DNA of 64,000 bases from Oscillospiraceae bacterium (GTDB lineage: Bacteria > Bacillota > Clostridia > Oscillospirales > CAG-382). The translations under genes and the position numbers were made by a program. The notes below the pieces were generated by a model. The model had not been told where the DNA came from and did not search any database. It saw nothing but the letters and a program-made list of their open reading frames with translations. Where the stretch lies: NCBI GenBank assembly GCA_015063885.1, contig SVTH01000006.1, positions 62,001 to 126,000 on the forward strand. Direction: 5' to 3'. This document shows, piece by piece, positions 24,672-33,568 of the stretch; within the stretch, counting starts at the first letter, position 1; each line of letters starts with the position of its first letter.

Positions 24672-27164
24672 TTAATCTTTTGCGTCGTACCAGCTCTTGC
24701 CGATCTTGGCGTCCGCCACCAAGGGCACGGCAAACTCTGCCGCTTCCACCATTTCTCTTTCCAAAAGCGCCTTCACCTGCTGTGCTTCCCCTTCGGGAGC
24801 TTCCACGATCAATTCGTCGTGGATCTGCAGGATCAGCTTGGCTTCCAATCCTGCCTTCTTTAAGGCGTCGAACACACGGATCATGGCGATCTTGATAAGA
24901 TCCGCCGCCGTTCCCTGGATGGGGGTGTTCATGGCCACCCGCTCCCCGAAGGCACGGCGCATCTTGTTGGCCTGCTTCATTTCGGGGATCTCACGGCGTC
25001 TGCCGTAAAGGGTCTCCACGTAGCCGTGCTCTGCGGCGAAGGATTTTGCCCACTCCATATAGTCCCGAATGGCAGGATATTTCTCAAAATATCTGGCGAT
25101 AAAGCCCTTGGCCTCCTTGACGGAAACCCCGATGTCCTGAGACAGGGAATACTCCCCGATGCCGTAAATGATGCCGAAGTTCACCGCCTTGGCGGATTTT
25201 CGCATCTCTCCCGTCACCATCTCCATGGGCACGCCGTAGACCTGGGCGGCGGTGGCGGTGTGGATGTCCGCCCCCTCGCGGAAGGCGTTGCAAAGAGCCT
25301 CGTCCCCGGAAATGTGGGCAAGCAACCGCAATTCGATCTGGGAATAGTCCGCATCCACCAGAACGCATCCTTCCCTTGCCTTGAAGAACTTCCGCAGCTC
25401 TCTCCCCTTTTCCGTGCGGACGGGGATGTTCTGCAAATTGGGCTCTGCGGAGGAAAGTCTGCCCGTCATGGTCATGGTCTGCTTGAAGGTGGTGTGGACT
25501 CTCCCGTCTTCGGAGATCACCTTCAAAAGCCCTTCCCCGTAGGTGGATCTCAGCTTGGCCGCCTTGCGGTAATCCAGGATCAACTGCACCAGGGGGTCGT
25601 AGAGCGCCAGCTTTTCCAAAGTCTCCGCATCGGTGGAATAGCCGGATTTGGTCTTTTTGTAATGGGGAAGCTTCCGCTCCTCAAAGAGCACCTCTCCCAA
25701 CTGCTTGGGAGAATTGATATTGAAGGGATGTCCCGCCAAAGCGTAGATCTGCTCCGCATAGAGGTCGATCTCCTCCCCCAAAGCGGCGGTGAAGGATTCC
25801 AAGCCCTCACGGTCCAGGAGGAAGCCCTCCTTTTCCATATCCGCCAGCACGTACGCCAGAGGCTTTTCCACCCCGGTGTAAAGCTTTTCCAGGGCCTCCG
25901 TCAGAGAAGGACGGAAGGTATCGTACAACAGGAAATACAAGGCGGGATCGGGAACGTCCTCCGTCACTTCCCGGGTGGCACGGAACACGGCTCCCGCAAA
26001 GGAGATGCCGTTGTCCGCAGGGGAAGACAGGTATGCCAGCAGGGAGAGATCCTCCATCTCGCAGGCAGGTTGGATCCCCTTGTTCCAAAGTGTATGCAGG
26101 GTCTCCTTGATCGACCACACCAAGGCGGTCTTTCCTTCTGCAAACAAGGCTTCCGCCTTGTCCCAGGGGATGCGATAGCCCCCTTTGCCGTCAAAGACCA
26201 AGCAGCCATCCTCCGTGGGCAACACCCCGAAGCGGTCTGCGGGGACGGCGTCCGCCTCCGTATAAGTCACTTGCTCCGGCAATTCCGCCGCAGGGGAAGT
26301 TTCTTCCTCCCCGGGAAGCTGCTCCAGCAGCTTGCGGAACTCCAATTTCGTATACAGCTCCCGCAGGGCGGGAACGTTCTGTCCGCTGTAAAGATACCCC
26401 TCGGGGGCGGTCTCAATAGGCGCATCCAGGCGGATCTCCGCCAAGAAGCGGGAGGTGTATGCCATTTCCTTCCCCGCCAACAGCTTATCGTGCAAGGCGC
26501 CCTTGATGTCCCGGATGTTGGCGTAAACGCCTTCCACGTCTCCGTATTGGGCGATCAGCTTGATGGCACCCTTTTCGCCGATGCCCGCCACCCCGGGAAT
26601 GTTGTCGGAGGAGTCTCCCATGATGGCCTTGATCTCGATCAGGCGCTTGGGATCCACCCCGTATTGCTCAAAGATCTCCTTCACCCCGGTGATACGGGTC
26701 TCGTTGGTAGCGGCAAGGTGCACGGTGACACGGTTGTTCACCAATTGGAAGCTGTCCCTGTCTCCCGTGACGATGATGCACTCCGTCCCGCGGCGGGAGA
26801 AGTTGTCCGTCAACGTGCCGATGATGTCGTCCGCCTCAAAGCCGGGCAGCTCCACCACCTTCAGCCCCAAAGCGGCTGCAACCTCTTTTGCATAAGGCAT
26901 CTGCTGTGCCAGCTCCTCGGGCATCCCCTTGCGGTTGGCCTTGTAAAAATCGCAGGCCTTGTGTCGGAAGGTGGGCTCCTTGCGGTCAAAAGCGATGGCG
27001 GCGTACTTCAATTCCTCCCCCGCCTCCTGCACGGCGCGGCGGATGATGTTCACGAACCCAAAAAGGGCGTTGGTGGGGATCCCTTCCTTGGTGGAAAGGG
27101 GACGCACCCCGTAAAACGCACGGTTCAGAATGCTGTTGCCGTCAAAAACGATGAGCTTTTCCAT
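24672..27164 (-). CDS. polA: DNA polymerase I
   Basis: 830 residues. It is the repair and Okazaki-fragment polymerase. Residues 1-290 are the 5'-3' exonuclease (LIVFDGNSILNRAFYG at the start, and the metal-site ELPGFEADDIIGTL and IIVTGDRDSFQLV). Residues about 300-440 occupy the place of the 3'-5' proofreading domain but lack its DxE and YxxxD motifs, as in Taq-type enzymes, so no proofreading is expected. Residues about 450-830 are the polymerase: motif A DADYSQIELRLLAH, motif B RKSAKAVNFGIIYG, motif C QIHDELIVEAP. GGAGGG precedes the ATG and a clear promoter lies about 30 bases upstream. Confidence 0.97.
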   Translation of the reverse strand: MEKLIVFDGNSILNRAFYGVRPLSTKEGIPTNALFGFVNIIRRAVQEAGEELKYAAIAFDRKEPTFRHKACDFYKANRKGMPEELAQQMPYAKEVAAALGLKVVELPGFEADDIIGTLTDNFSRRGTECIIVTGDRDSFQLVNNRVTVHLAATNETRITGVKEIFEQYGVDPKRLIEIKAIMGDSSDNIPGVAGIGEKGAIKLIAQYGDVEGVYANIRDIKGALHDKLLAGKEMAYTSRFLAEIRLDAPIETAPEGYLYSGQNVPALRELYTKLEFRKLLEQLPGEEETSPAAELPEQVTYTEADAVPADRFGVLPTEDGCLVFDGKGGYRIPWDKAEALFAEGKTALVWSIKETLHTLWNKGIQPACEMEDLSLLAYLSSPADNGISFAGAVFRATREVTEDVPDPALYFLLYDTFRPSLTEALEKLYTGVEKPLAYVLADMEKEGFLLDREGLESFTAALGEEIDLYAEQIYALAGHPFNINSPKQLGEVLFEERKLPHYKKTKSGYSTDAETLEKLALYDPLVQLILDYRKAAKLRSTYGEGLLKVISEDGRVHTTFKQTMTMTGRLSSAEPNLQNIPVRTEKGRELRKFFKAREGCVLVDADYSQIELRLLAHISGDEALCNAFREGADIHTATAAQVYGVPMEMVTGEMRKSAKAVNFGIIYGIGEYSLSQDIGVSVKEAKGFIARYFEKYPAIRDYMEWAKSFAAEHGYVETLYGRRREIPEMKQANKMRRAFGERVAMNTPIQGTAADLIKIAMIRVFDALKKAGLEAKLILQIHDELIVEAPEGEAQQVKALLEREMVEAAEFAVPLVADAKIGKSWYDAKD

Positions 27165-27194
27165 GTTGCCCTCCGACAGAATACTTCAGAATAT

Positions 27195-27223
27195 AGTATA
27201 TCACAAAATCCTCCCGCCGTCAA
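27195..27223 (-). promoter_or_regulatory. Sigma-A-type promoter for polA
   Basis: Minus strand TTGACG (27218-27223), a 17-bp spacer and TATACT (27195-27200). Confidence 0.82.
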
Positions 27224-27320
27224 GGGAAAGGACGGACGGGAAGAAAAGTTCTTTTGCTCCCGGGGGATGGTTTTACTGCGGGTTGGCATGCTTAGAGACG
27301 ACGCCCCGGAAGGTGGAATG

Positions 27321-28345
27321 GCGAAAATGCTACGCATAGCACGAACTTTGTCCTACAAACGGCACCACGGTTGAAAAAACGGCAAAGCCGTTTTTAACGT
27401 CGGCGTACTGACGCTACCTTTAAGTCCGCACCCAATCGCCGACTTGGTCACCCTGAGCAAGGCAGGGAGCACGGTGTTTTCGATAGGAGCATACGGTAAA
27501 ATCCCTGCCGCGTCGAACTTCCGCGCATGGCGTGAGCCTAAGCGGAAGGCAAAAAATGCCAAGCATTTTTTGAGGGTATGGCTACACATTTGCTATGCCG
27601 CTTTTTCCCGTTCCGTCAGTTACTATAAAACAGTTCTTACGTTACAGAAAGGTACATCTAACTCCCAACCATATCCCTGCGGGGTGCTACGCACCCCTTG
27701 GTTTTGCTCCGAACGGCACTAACGTGCCTTTCCTTCTCCGCAAAACTTCGACTCCGCCGCGGGATTGCCTTTTCTTTCCTATCCTCCCCCCTTCTCCGCG
27801 GCTCCGCTCAGAATGACAGTCGAATTGATATAGCTCAATAACCGCTACGTATATCGACAACGCCACCCCTGTTTGTCACTCTGAGCGAGTGCGGGATAGA
27901 GCCGTCGCGGCTGTGCAACAATGCAACAACCCGCGCGAGTCGAACTCTTATGAGCGGCGTGAGCCCGAATAAGAGGCAAAAAATGCCAAGCATTTTTTGA
28001 GGGTATGGCTACACATTAGCACTACCGCCTTTTTCCGTTCCGTCAGTTACTTAAAACAGTTCTTGCGTTACAGAAAGGTTGATCTAACTCCCTACCATAT
28101 CCCTGCGGGGTGCTACGCACCCCTTGGTTTTGCTCCGAACGGCACTAACGTGCCTTGCTTTCTCCGCAAAACTTCGACTCCGCCGCGGGATTGCCTTTTC
28201 TTTCCTATCCTTTCCCCCTTCTCCGCGGCTCCGCTCAGAATGACGATCGTAGAGCGAGGAAGGGCAAAAACGTTTCGTGTAGTGCGAACCTTGTCCTGCA
28301 AACGGCACCACGGTTGAAAAAAGGCAAAGCCGTTTTTCTGAGCGC
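27321..28345. repeat. Mosaic intergenic repeat array, first locus
   Basis: A gene-free stretch of about 1 kb built from blocks that recur within it and at 58.3-59.1 kb. Block C (27321-27448 and 28258-28345) contains CAAACGGCACCACGGTTG. Block A (27448-27592 and 27875-28020) contains GCGTGAGCC and the hairpin CAAAAAATGC CAA GCATTTTTTG. Block B (27599-27817 and 28021-28244) ends in GCTCCGCTCAGAATGAC. The order is C-A-B-A-B-C. Translations of the minus strand give HSERSRGE-type peptides, known to me as spurious products of dispersed intergenic repeats in many bacterial genomes. No gene is called here. Confidence 0.85.
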
Positions 28346-28453
28346 CTACTGAAGCCAGGGGCAAGAATGGCAAAAACGCTGCGTATAGCACCGCACCCTC
28401 GCTCCCCAACCTCTTCAAAGCCCACATTTTTATGAAAAAAACGAGAATAAAAG

Positions 28454-28482
28454 TTGACAAACTTATGAACAAGCGGTATAAT
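28454..28482 (+). promoter_or_regulatory. Consensus sigma-A promoter for the first zinc-ribbon membrane protein
   Basis: Perfect TTGACA (28454-28459), a 17-bp spacer and a perfect TATAAT (28477-28482). Confidence 0.95.
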
Positions 28483-28515
28483 GGAACCAACAAAAATATA
28501 TTGGAGGATTTTTCT

Positions 28516-29340
28516 ATGGCATTTTGTACCAAATGCGGTGCTCCCATGGAGGACGGTGCTCAGTTCTGCACCTCTTGCGGCCATGGTGCAGGTCAGCCCG
28601 TAACGGCTTCCGGCGCTTCCGCACTCCGCGCTTTCACCGCTAAGAACAACGTTTTGATCCTGGCCCTGCTGGGCGGTATGGCTCTCAGCCTGCTCTTCGG
28701 CTTCATCGTCAACGTGGGCGGCGGCGTCTTCTCTGCCCTGGTCAGCGCCGCAATTTCCGGCATTCTGGTTTACGGCGTGTTCCTGTGCTGGTCTCAGGCC
28801 AACAAGACCGACGCATACCCCACCGCAGGCTTCACCATCGTCAAGGTCTTCACCATCCTTGAGATCGTGGCTTACTCCCTGGGCGGTTTCGTCTGCCTGC
28901 TGTTCTCCCTGCTGTTCTTTTCCGCGCAGGATCTCATTTCCGATCTGATGGAAGATCTTCTCTACGAGTCCGACGAGTTCTACGATCTGTTTGAAGAGCT
29001 GGTAGAGGCTTGGGACATCGGCGGTTGGGACGAGTTCTGTTCCATGTTCGGCACCATCTTCTTCCTGTTGGCCGCATACTGCATCGTGCTGATCTTCCTG
29101 TACTGCAAGCCCCTGCTGAAGCACATCGCCTCCCTGAAGGGCGCCGTTACCCTGGACAGCCCCGTGGTGGTTCCTCCCGTGCTTCCCATCATGATGTTCG
29201 TGATCGCAGGCGTCGGCCTGATCTCCATGTTCATGGTCCCCGGCGGCGTGCTGGGCGTGTTCTCCTCTCTCATCTCTATCGCAACCTCCGTCGTAGGCGG
29301 TCTGCTGCTTCTGAATGCAAAGAAGGAGCTCGTTCACTAA
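28516..29340 (+). CDS. Zinc-ribbon membrane protein (paralogue 1)
   Basis: 274 residues. It starts with a zinc ribbon, CTKCGAPMEDGAQFCTSCG (residues 4-22), then a short linker and about six hydrophobic helices from residue 40 on (e.g. NNVLILALLGGMALSLLFGF and PIMMFVIAGVGLISMFMV). A long acidic loop (about 140-170) lies between helices. The layout matches 'zinc-ribbon domain-containing' membrane proteins common in Clostridia, of unknown function. The ATG at 28516 is supported by TTGGAGGA 9 bases before it; the in-frame ATG at 28432 lies upstream of the promoter. It has its own promoter and terminator and is followed by a paralogue with the same architecture. Confidence 0.85.
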   Translation: MAFCTKCGAPMEDGAQFCTSCGHGAGQPVTASGASALRAFTAKNNVLILALLGGMALSLLFGFIVNVGGGVFSALVSAAISGILVYGVFLCWSQANKTDAYPTAGFTIVKVFTILEIVAYSLGGFVCLLFSLLFFSAQDLISDLMEDLLYESDEFYDLFEELVEAWDIGGWDEFCSMFGTIFFLLAAYCIVLIFLYCKPLLKHIASLKGAVTLDSPVVVPPVLPIMMFVIAGVGLISMFMVPGGVLGVFSSLISIATSVVGGLLLLNAKKELVH

Positions 29341-29354
29341 TCAAGCACCATTCG

Positions 29355-29386
29355 TCTCCCCGTCTCAAAGGCGGGGAGATTTTTTT
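29355..29386 (+). terminator. Rho-independent terminator after paralogue 1
   Basis: TCTCCCCG / CGGGGAGA stem around TCTCAAAGG, then seven T residues. Confidence 0.93.
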
Positions 29387-29414
29387 GTCCCGGCAGGGTA
29401 AGGCGGAAATGCAC

Positions 29415-29444
29415 TTGACAACCTGCGTTTTTCTGTGCTATACT
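29415..29444 (+). promoter_or_regulatory. Sigma-A-type promoter for paralogue 2
   Basis: TTGACA (29415-29420), an 18-bp spacer and TATACT (29439-29444). Confidence 0.88.
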
Positions 29445-29474
29445 GTAAACGAAGACAAAAAAGGAGGTTTTTCT

Positions 29475-30332
29475 ATGGCATTCTGTCCCCAGTGCGGCGC
29501 ACCCCTTCCGGATGGCGCCAAGTTCTGCATGTCCTGCAGCGCAAGGATCACGGCCTTTGGGTCCGAGGGCTCCTCTGCCCTCCGCATGTTCATCCTCAAA
29601 AACAGCGGGCTGATCACGACGGTGGCCGTGGGTCTTTGCATCAATCTCGTTCTCTCTTTTATCAGCAACCTGTTGGTCAACGGCGTTTTTGCCGCGTTGG
29701 TGACGGCCGTTATGTCCGGGCTGACGGTCTGGGCGCTGTTCTCCTTCTTAGGGCAAGCCAAGCGCTCCGAGACCATCCCCGCCGCAGGCTTTACCGTCAT
29801 TAAGGTAGTCGCCATCATCGAGCTGGTGGCCATGGCGCTGGTAGGCTCGCTGATGCTTTTGAGCGGGTTCGTTATCAGCTCCGAAGAAGGCGCCAAGATG
29901 GTGGAGCAGGTGCTCCGTGAGGATCCCGCCTCCCGGGAAACCTTGACGGAGCTGGGTAAGCTGCTGGGCACCAACGATTTCGGAGAGCTGTTCGGCTTTT
30001 TGTCCGTGGTGATGATTATCATCGGCGGAGTGTGCGTGGCGTTTATCTTCCTGTACGGCGTGCCGCTGATCAAGAATTGCAACGCCATGAGGGATCTGGT
30101 CACCATGAACGTCCCCGTCAAGCTTTCCCGGGTGCTCCCCGTAACGCTGTGGATCATCGTCGGTCTGAACGCCTTCAGCTTGCTTCTTATGGCGGGCGGT
30201 ATTTTGGGTATGATCTCTTCTCTGATCGCCATCGCCGTCTATTCCTGCGGCGCCCTCTTGCTGCGGAACGCTTCGCAGGAGCTCCTCTTCGAGACCACTT
30301 ACGATTTCAACCTTCCCGGAATGGAGCCTTGA
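29475..30332 (+). CDS. Zinc-ribbon membrane protein (paralogue 2)
   Basis: 285 residues with the same plan as the gene before it: a zinc ribbon CPQCGAPLPDGAKFCMSC (residues 4-21), an 'SALRMFILKNSGL' segment aligned with 'SALRAFTAKNNVL' of paralogue 1, about six membrane helices, and an acidic loop (about 140-170). It most likely arose by tandem duplication. AAGGAGG lies 8 bases before the ATG at 29475; the longer open frame upstream overlaps paralogue 1 in another frame and is not coding. Separate promoter and terminator mean the two copies can be expressed independently. Function unknown. Confidence 0.85.
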   Translation: MAFCPQCGAPLPDGAKFCMSCSARITAFGSEGSSALRMFILKNSGLITTVAVGLCINLVLSFISNLLVNGVFAALVTAVMSGLTVWALFSFLGQAKRSETIPAAGFTVIKVVAIIELVAMALVGSLMLLSGFVISSEEGAKMVEQVLREDPASRETLTELGKLLGTNDFGELFGFLSVVMIIIGGVCVAFIFLYGVPLIKNCNAMRDLVTMNVPVKLSRVLPVTLWIIVGLNAFSLLLMAGGILGMISSLIAIAVYSCGALLLRNASQELLFETTYDFNLPGMEP

Positions 30333-30346
30333 CGGCTTGATTCTGC

Positions 30347-30381
30347 GGGCCGAGTCTTAAAGGCTCGGCTCTTTCTTTTTC
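30347..30381 (+). terminator. Rho-independent terminator after paralogue 2
   Basis: GGGCCGAG / CTCGGCTC stem with a TCTTAAAGG-type loop, followed by TTTCTTTTT. Confidence 0.9.
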
Positions 30382-30421
30382 AAAAAAACGGGAAAACCCA
30401 CGGAAAACAGGGGTTTTGCGG

Positions 30422-30450
30422 TTGATTTCCACGGCGGTTTGTGATAGAAT
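30422..30450 (+). promoter_or_regulatory. Sigma-A-type promoter for the flavoprotein operon
   Basis: TTGATT (30422-30427), a 17-bp spacer and TAGAAT (30445-30450). Confidence 0.72.
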
Positions 30451-30496
30451 AAGATGTTAAATCATTCATATTTGTTTTGGGAGGAGTGTGCGAAGC

Positions 30497-31936
30497 ATGA
30501 AACCGACGGTAGCCGTCATTGGCGGGGGGGTCGTAGGTAGCCTGATCGCCAGAGAATTAACGAAATACGAGCTGAAGGTGATCCTCATCGAAGCGAGAGA
30601 GGACATCGCCACGGGAGCCACCGGCGCCAACAGCGCCATCGTCCACGGCGGGTTTGACCCCGTTCCCGGGACGCTGAAGGCAAAGCTGAACGTACAAGGT
30701 GCGGCCATGATGCCCGCCTTGGCGGAGGAGCTTGGGGTCTCCTACAAGAACAACGGCTCCTTGGTGCTGGCTTTTTCCGAAAAGGAAATGGACCACATTC
30801 GCAAATTATACGCCAGAGGGCTGGAAAACGGCGTTCCCGGTCTTTCCGTATTGAACGGAGAGGAGCTTCACGCCTTGGAGCCCAACCTGTCTCCCGAAGC
30901 TGTGGGCGCTTTGCGCTGTACCTCTGCGGGGATCGTCTGTCCCTATTCCCTTGCCATCGCCGCCGCAGGCAACGCGGCAGACAACGGGGCGGAGCTTTGG
31001 CTGTCCTCTCCCGTCACCGCCATCGAAAAGGACGGGGAGTCCTTTATTCTCACCTGCGGGGAAAAGACCCTGCAGGCGGATTACGTGGTCAACTGCGCAG
31101 GCATCCATTCCGACGAGGTCTCCCGCCTCATCGGGGACGACAGCTTTGCCATCAAGCCCAGAGCGGGAGAATATCTCCTGCTGGATAAATCCGAAGGGGA
31201 CACCGTGTCCCATACCATTTTCCAGACGCCCAACGAAATGGGCAAGGGCATTCTGGTCACCCCCACCGTTCACGGCAACCTGTTGACAGGCCCCACCGCC
31301 TTGAACATCGGGGAAAAGGGCAACACCGCCACCACCCGTGAGGGGCTGGCCTTCGTGCGGGAGACCGCTATGAAGAGCGTGCCCGGTCTGAACTTCCGTG
31401 CCGTCATCACCTCCTTCACCGGGGTGAGAAGCGTGCCGGATCGGGAGGATTTTATCATCCGCTTCTCCGAGAAGGATCCCCGCTTCCTCCAGGTGGCGGG
31501 TATCGAGTCTCCCGGGCTTTCCTCCGCCCCTGCCATCGCCCCCTATGCGGTGGATCTGTTGGCTCAAGCAGGGCTGGAGCTCACCGAGAACAAGGACTTT
31601 AACGGCAAGCGGAAGTCCTACCATTGGTTCTCCTCCCTCTCCATGGAGGAAAAGAACGCCGTCATCCGTGAGAATCCTGCCTTCGGGCGGGTGGTCTGCC
31701 GTTGCGAGACGGTAACGGAGGGCGAGATCGTGGAGGCCATCCACCGTTCACCCCGCGCCACCACCCTGGACGGCTTGAAGCACCGCCTCCGCAGCGGTAT
31801 GGGCAGATGCCAGGGCGGGTTCTGCACCCCGCTTTTGGTGGAGATTTTGGCAAGAGAGCTGAACGTTTCCCCCATGGACGTGGAAAAGGGCTCTTGCGGC
31901 AGTAAGCTTCTCATCGGTAAAACGAAGGGAGAATAA
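30497..31936 (+). CDS. GlpA-like FAD-dependent oxidoreductase with BFD-type [2Fe-2S] domain
   Basis: 479 residues. The N-terminal FAD-binding fold is VAVIGGGVVGSLIARELTKY; the DAO domain (about 1-360) includes NSAIVHGGFD and VNCAGIHSDEVS, as in glycerol-3-phosphate dehydrogenases. The C-terminal part (about 390-460) holds VVCRCETVTEGEI and GMGRCQGGFCTP, the CxC...CxxxxC pattern of BFD-type [2Fe-2S] domains. This is the large subunit of an anaerobic GlpABC-like dehydrogenase, or of a relative with another 2-hydroxy substrate. ATG at 30497 is chosen because GGGAGGAG is 10 bases before it; GTG at 30488 is too close. It starts an operon with the next two genes, 2 bases from the second. Confidence 0.9.
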   Translation: MKPTVAVIGGGVVGSLIARELTKYELKVILIEAREDIATGATGANSAIVHGGFDPVPGTLKAKLNVQGAAMMPALAEELGVSYKNNGSLVLAFSEKEMDHIRKLYARGLENGVPGLSVLNGEELHALEPNLSPEAVGALRCTSAGIVCPYSLAIAAAGNAADNGAELWLSSPVTAIEKDGESFILTCGEKTLQADYVVNCAGIHSDEVSRLIGDDSFAIKPRAGEYLLLDKSEGDTVSHTIFQTPNEMGKGILVTPTVHGNLLTGPTALNIGEKGNTATTREGLAFVRETAMKSVPGLNFRAVITSFTGVRSVPDREDFIIRFSEKDPRFLQVAGIESPGLSSAPAIAPYAVDLLAQAGLELTENKDFNGKRKSYHWFSSLSMEEKNAVIRENPAFGRVVCRCETVTEGEIVEAIHRSPRATTLDGLKHRLRSGMGRCQGGFCTPLLVEILARELNVSPMDVEKGSCGSKLLIGKTKGE

Positions 31937-31938
31937 GC

Positions 31939-33180
31939 ATGAAAAAGGAACTTGTGATCATCGGCGGAGGCCCCGCAGGCCTTGCCGCCGCCGTTGCCGC
32001 TTACGACAGCGGGATTCGGGATATTCTCATTTTAGAGCGTGATACCTCCCTGGGAGGCATCCTCCAGCAGTGCATCCACAACGGCTTTGGGCTCCACCGC
32101 TTCGGCGAAGAGCTCACGGGCCCGGAATACGCCGCACGGTACGAACAGCAGGTGCAGGAGCGGGGCATTGAATCCCTTTGCGGCACCATGGTGCTTTCCG
32201 TGTCTCCCGACAAGACCGTCACCGCCATGAACAAGCAGATGGGCATCTTCACCTTAGAAGCCACCGCCGTGGTTCTGGCCATGGGGTGCAGAGAACGTCC
32301 CAGAGGTGCCTTGAACATTCCCGGCACCCGTCCCGCGGGGATCTTCACCGCAGGCACGGCGCAGAGATTCGTGAACATGGAGGGCTACATGCCCGGCAAA
32401 GAGGTTGTGATCCTGGGCTCCGGCGACATCGGTCTCATCATGGCCCGCCGTATGACCCTGGAGGGGGCGAAGGTAAAGGCCGTTTGCGAGCTGATGCCCT
32501 ATTCCGGCGGTTTGAACCGCAACATCGTACAATGCTTGCGGGACTTTGACATCCCCCTGTATCTCAGCCATACCGTCTCCCGCATCCACGGCAAGGAGCG
32601 TGTCACCGGCGTTTCCATCGCAAAGGTGAACCAGCGTCTGCAGGTGATCCCCGAGACGGAGACCTACATCCCCTGCGACACCCTGCTTCTTTCCTGCGGT
32701 CTGCTCCCCGAAAACGAGCTGACCAAGTCTGCGGGCATTCCCCTGGACGGCATCACCGGCGGTGCCACCGTGAATCAGAACCGTGAGACCGCCTTGGAGG
32801 GCGTCTTCGCCTGCGGAAACGTGTTGCACGTTCACGACCTGGTGGACTTCGTTTCCGAGGAGGCCGCTTTGGCAGGCAACGCCGCCGCGGCGTATATCAA
32901 GGGAAACGCCCCCGCAAAGGAGATCGCCCTGGCCGTCAAGCCTGCAGGGAAGGTGCGTTACACCGTCCCCCAGCGGATCGACAGCGCCAAAGAAGAGGTC
33001 ACCCTGTTCTTCCGTGTGGGAAGCGTGGCGGATAACGCCCTGCTCACCGTGAAATGCGGGGATAAAGTGCTTCTTTCCAAGAAGAAGCGCCGTATGACCC
33101 CCGGCGAAATGGAATCCGTCCGTCTCTCCCCCGCCCTGCTTTCGGAGGCCGACGGGGATCTGACGGTCTGCGTAGAATGA
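31939..33180 (+). CDS. GlpB-like NAD(P)/FAD-dependent oxidoreductase
   Basis: 413 residues. It has two dinucleotide-binding folds: LVIIGGGPAGLAAAVAAYDSG at the N-terminus for FAD and EVVILGSGDIGLIMARRM (near 155) for NAD(P). An FAD-site segment GVFACGNVLHVHDLVDFVSEE lies near residue 290. A conserved LGGILQQCIHNGFG stretch near 35-50 resembles the family that pairs with GlpA-like flavoproteins (the sarcosine oxidase alpha/NADH-dependent GlpB substitute). The C-terminal 80 residues form a separate beta domain with basic residues. It probably carries electrons from the GlpA-like subunit to NAD(P) or another acceptor. GGGAGA precedes the ATG. Confidence 0.88.
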   Translation: MKKELVIIGGGPAGLAAAVAAYDSGIRDILILERDTSLGGILQQCIHNGFGLHRFGEELTGPEYAARYEQQVQERGIESLCGTMVLSVSPDKTVTAMNKQMGIFTLEATAVVLAMGCRERPRGALNIPGTRPAGIFTAGTAQRFVNMEGYMPGKEVVILGSGDIGLIMARRMTLEGAKVKAVCELMPYSGGLNRNIVQCLRDFDIPLYLSHTVSRIHGKERVTGVSIAKVNQRLQVIPETETYIPCDTLLLSCGLLPENELTKSAGIPLDGITGGATVNQNRETALEGVFACGNVLHVHDLVDFVSEEAALAGNAAAAYIKGNAPAKEIALAVKPAGKVRYTVPQRIDSAKEEVTLFFRVGSVADNALLTVKCGDKVLLSKKKRRMTPGEMESVRLSPALLSEADGDLTVCVE

Positions 33181-33193
33181 CAGGAGGAACCCT

Positions 33194-33544
33194 ATGAAGA
33201 CAACCGAACTGACTTGCATCGTCTGCCCCATGGGCTGTACCCTCACCGTCACCCAAAATGAGGAAGGCGAGATCCTCTCTGTGGAGGGCAACACCTGTCC
33301 CCGTGGCGTTCCCTACGCAAAAAACGAGCTGCTGCACCCTGTGCGCACCCTCACCACCACCGTGAAGACGGCAAACGGCAAGCTCTTGCCCGTAAAGACG
33401 GACAGACCCATCCCCAAGGAAAGCCTGTTTGCCGCCATGGAAAAGGTGAACGGCGTCATCGCTCCCGAAGGCGCGAAGATCGGGGACGTGTTGCTGGCAG
33501 ACCTTTTCGGCGCCAACCTGGTAGCTACCGCAGATCTTCATTAA
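33194..33544 (+). CDS. DUF1667 domain protein (iron-sulfur-type third subunit)
   Basis: 116 residues, the usual DUF1667 size. CIVCPMGCTL (residues 9-18) and CPRGVPYAKNEL (near 37) supply four cysteines in the family's metal/cluster-binding arrangement. The protein regularly follows GlpA- and GlpB-like flavoproteins in anaerobic Firmicutes, as here, and is likely an electron-transfer or assembly subunit in place of GlpC; that role is inferred from gene order. AGGAGG lies 7 bases before the ATG, and the gene is 13 bases after its neighbour. Confidence 0.9.
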   Translation: MKTTELTCIVCPMGCTLTVTQNEEGEILSVEGNTCPRGVPYAKNELLHPVRTLTTTVKTANGKLLPVKTDRPIPKESLFAAMEKVNGVIAPEGAKIGDVLLADLFGANLVATADLH

Positions 33545-33568
33545 ATACTCCCCCAAAAAGGACGTTTT

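Noticed and set aside
27876-27960. tRNA-like GAGTCGAACT element in the mosaic repeat
   Set aside because: No acceptor, D or anticodon arm can be folded around it, and it recurs in every copy of the repeat block.
28084-29337. 417-codon minus-strand frame with an HSERSRGE segment
   Set aside because: Half lies opposite the zinc-ribbon gene, half in the mosaic repeat; such peptides are typical spurious products of intergenic repeats.
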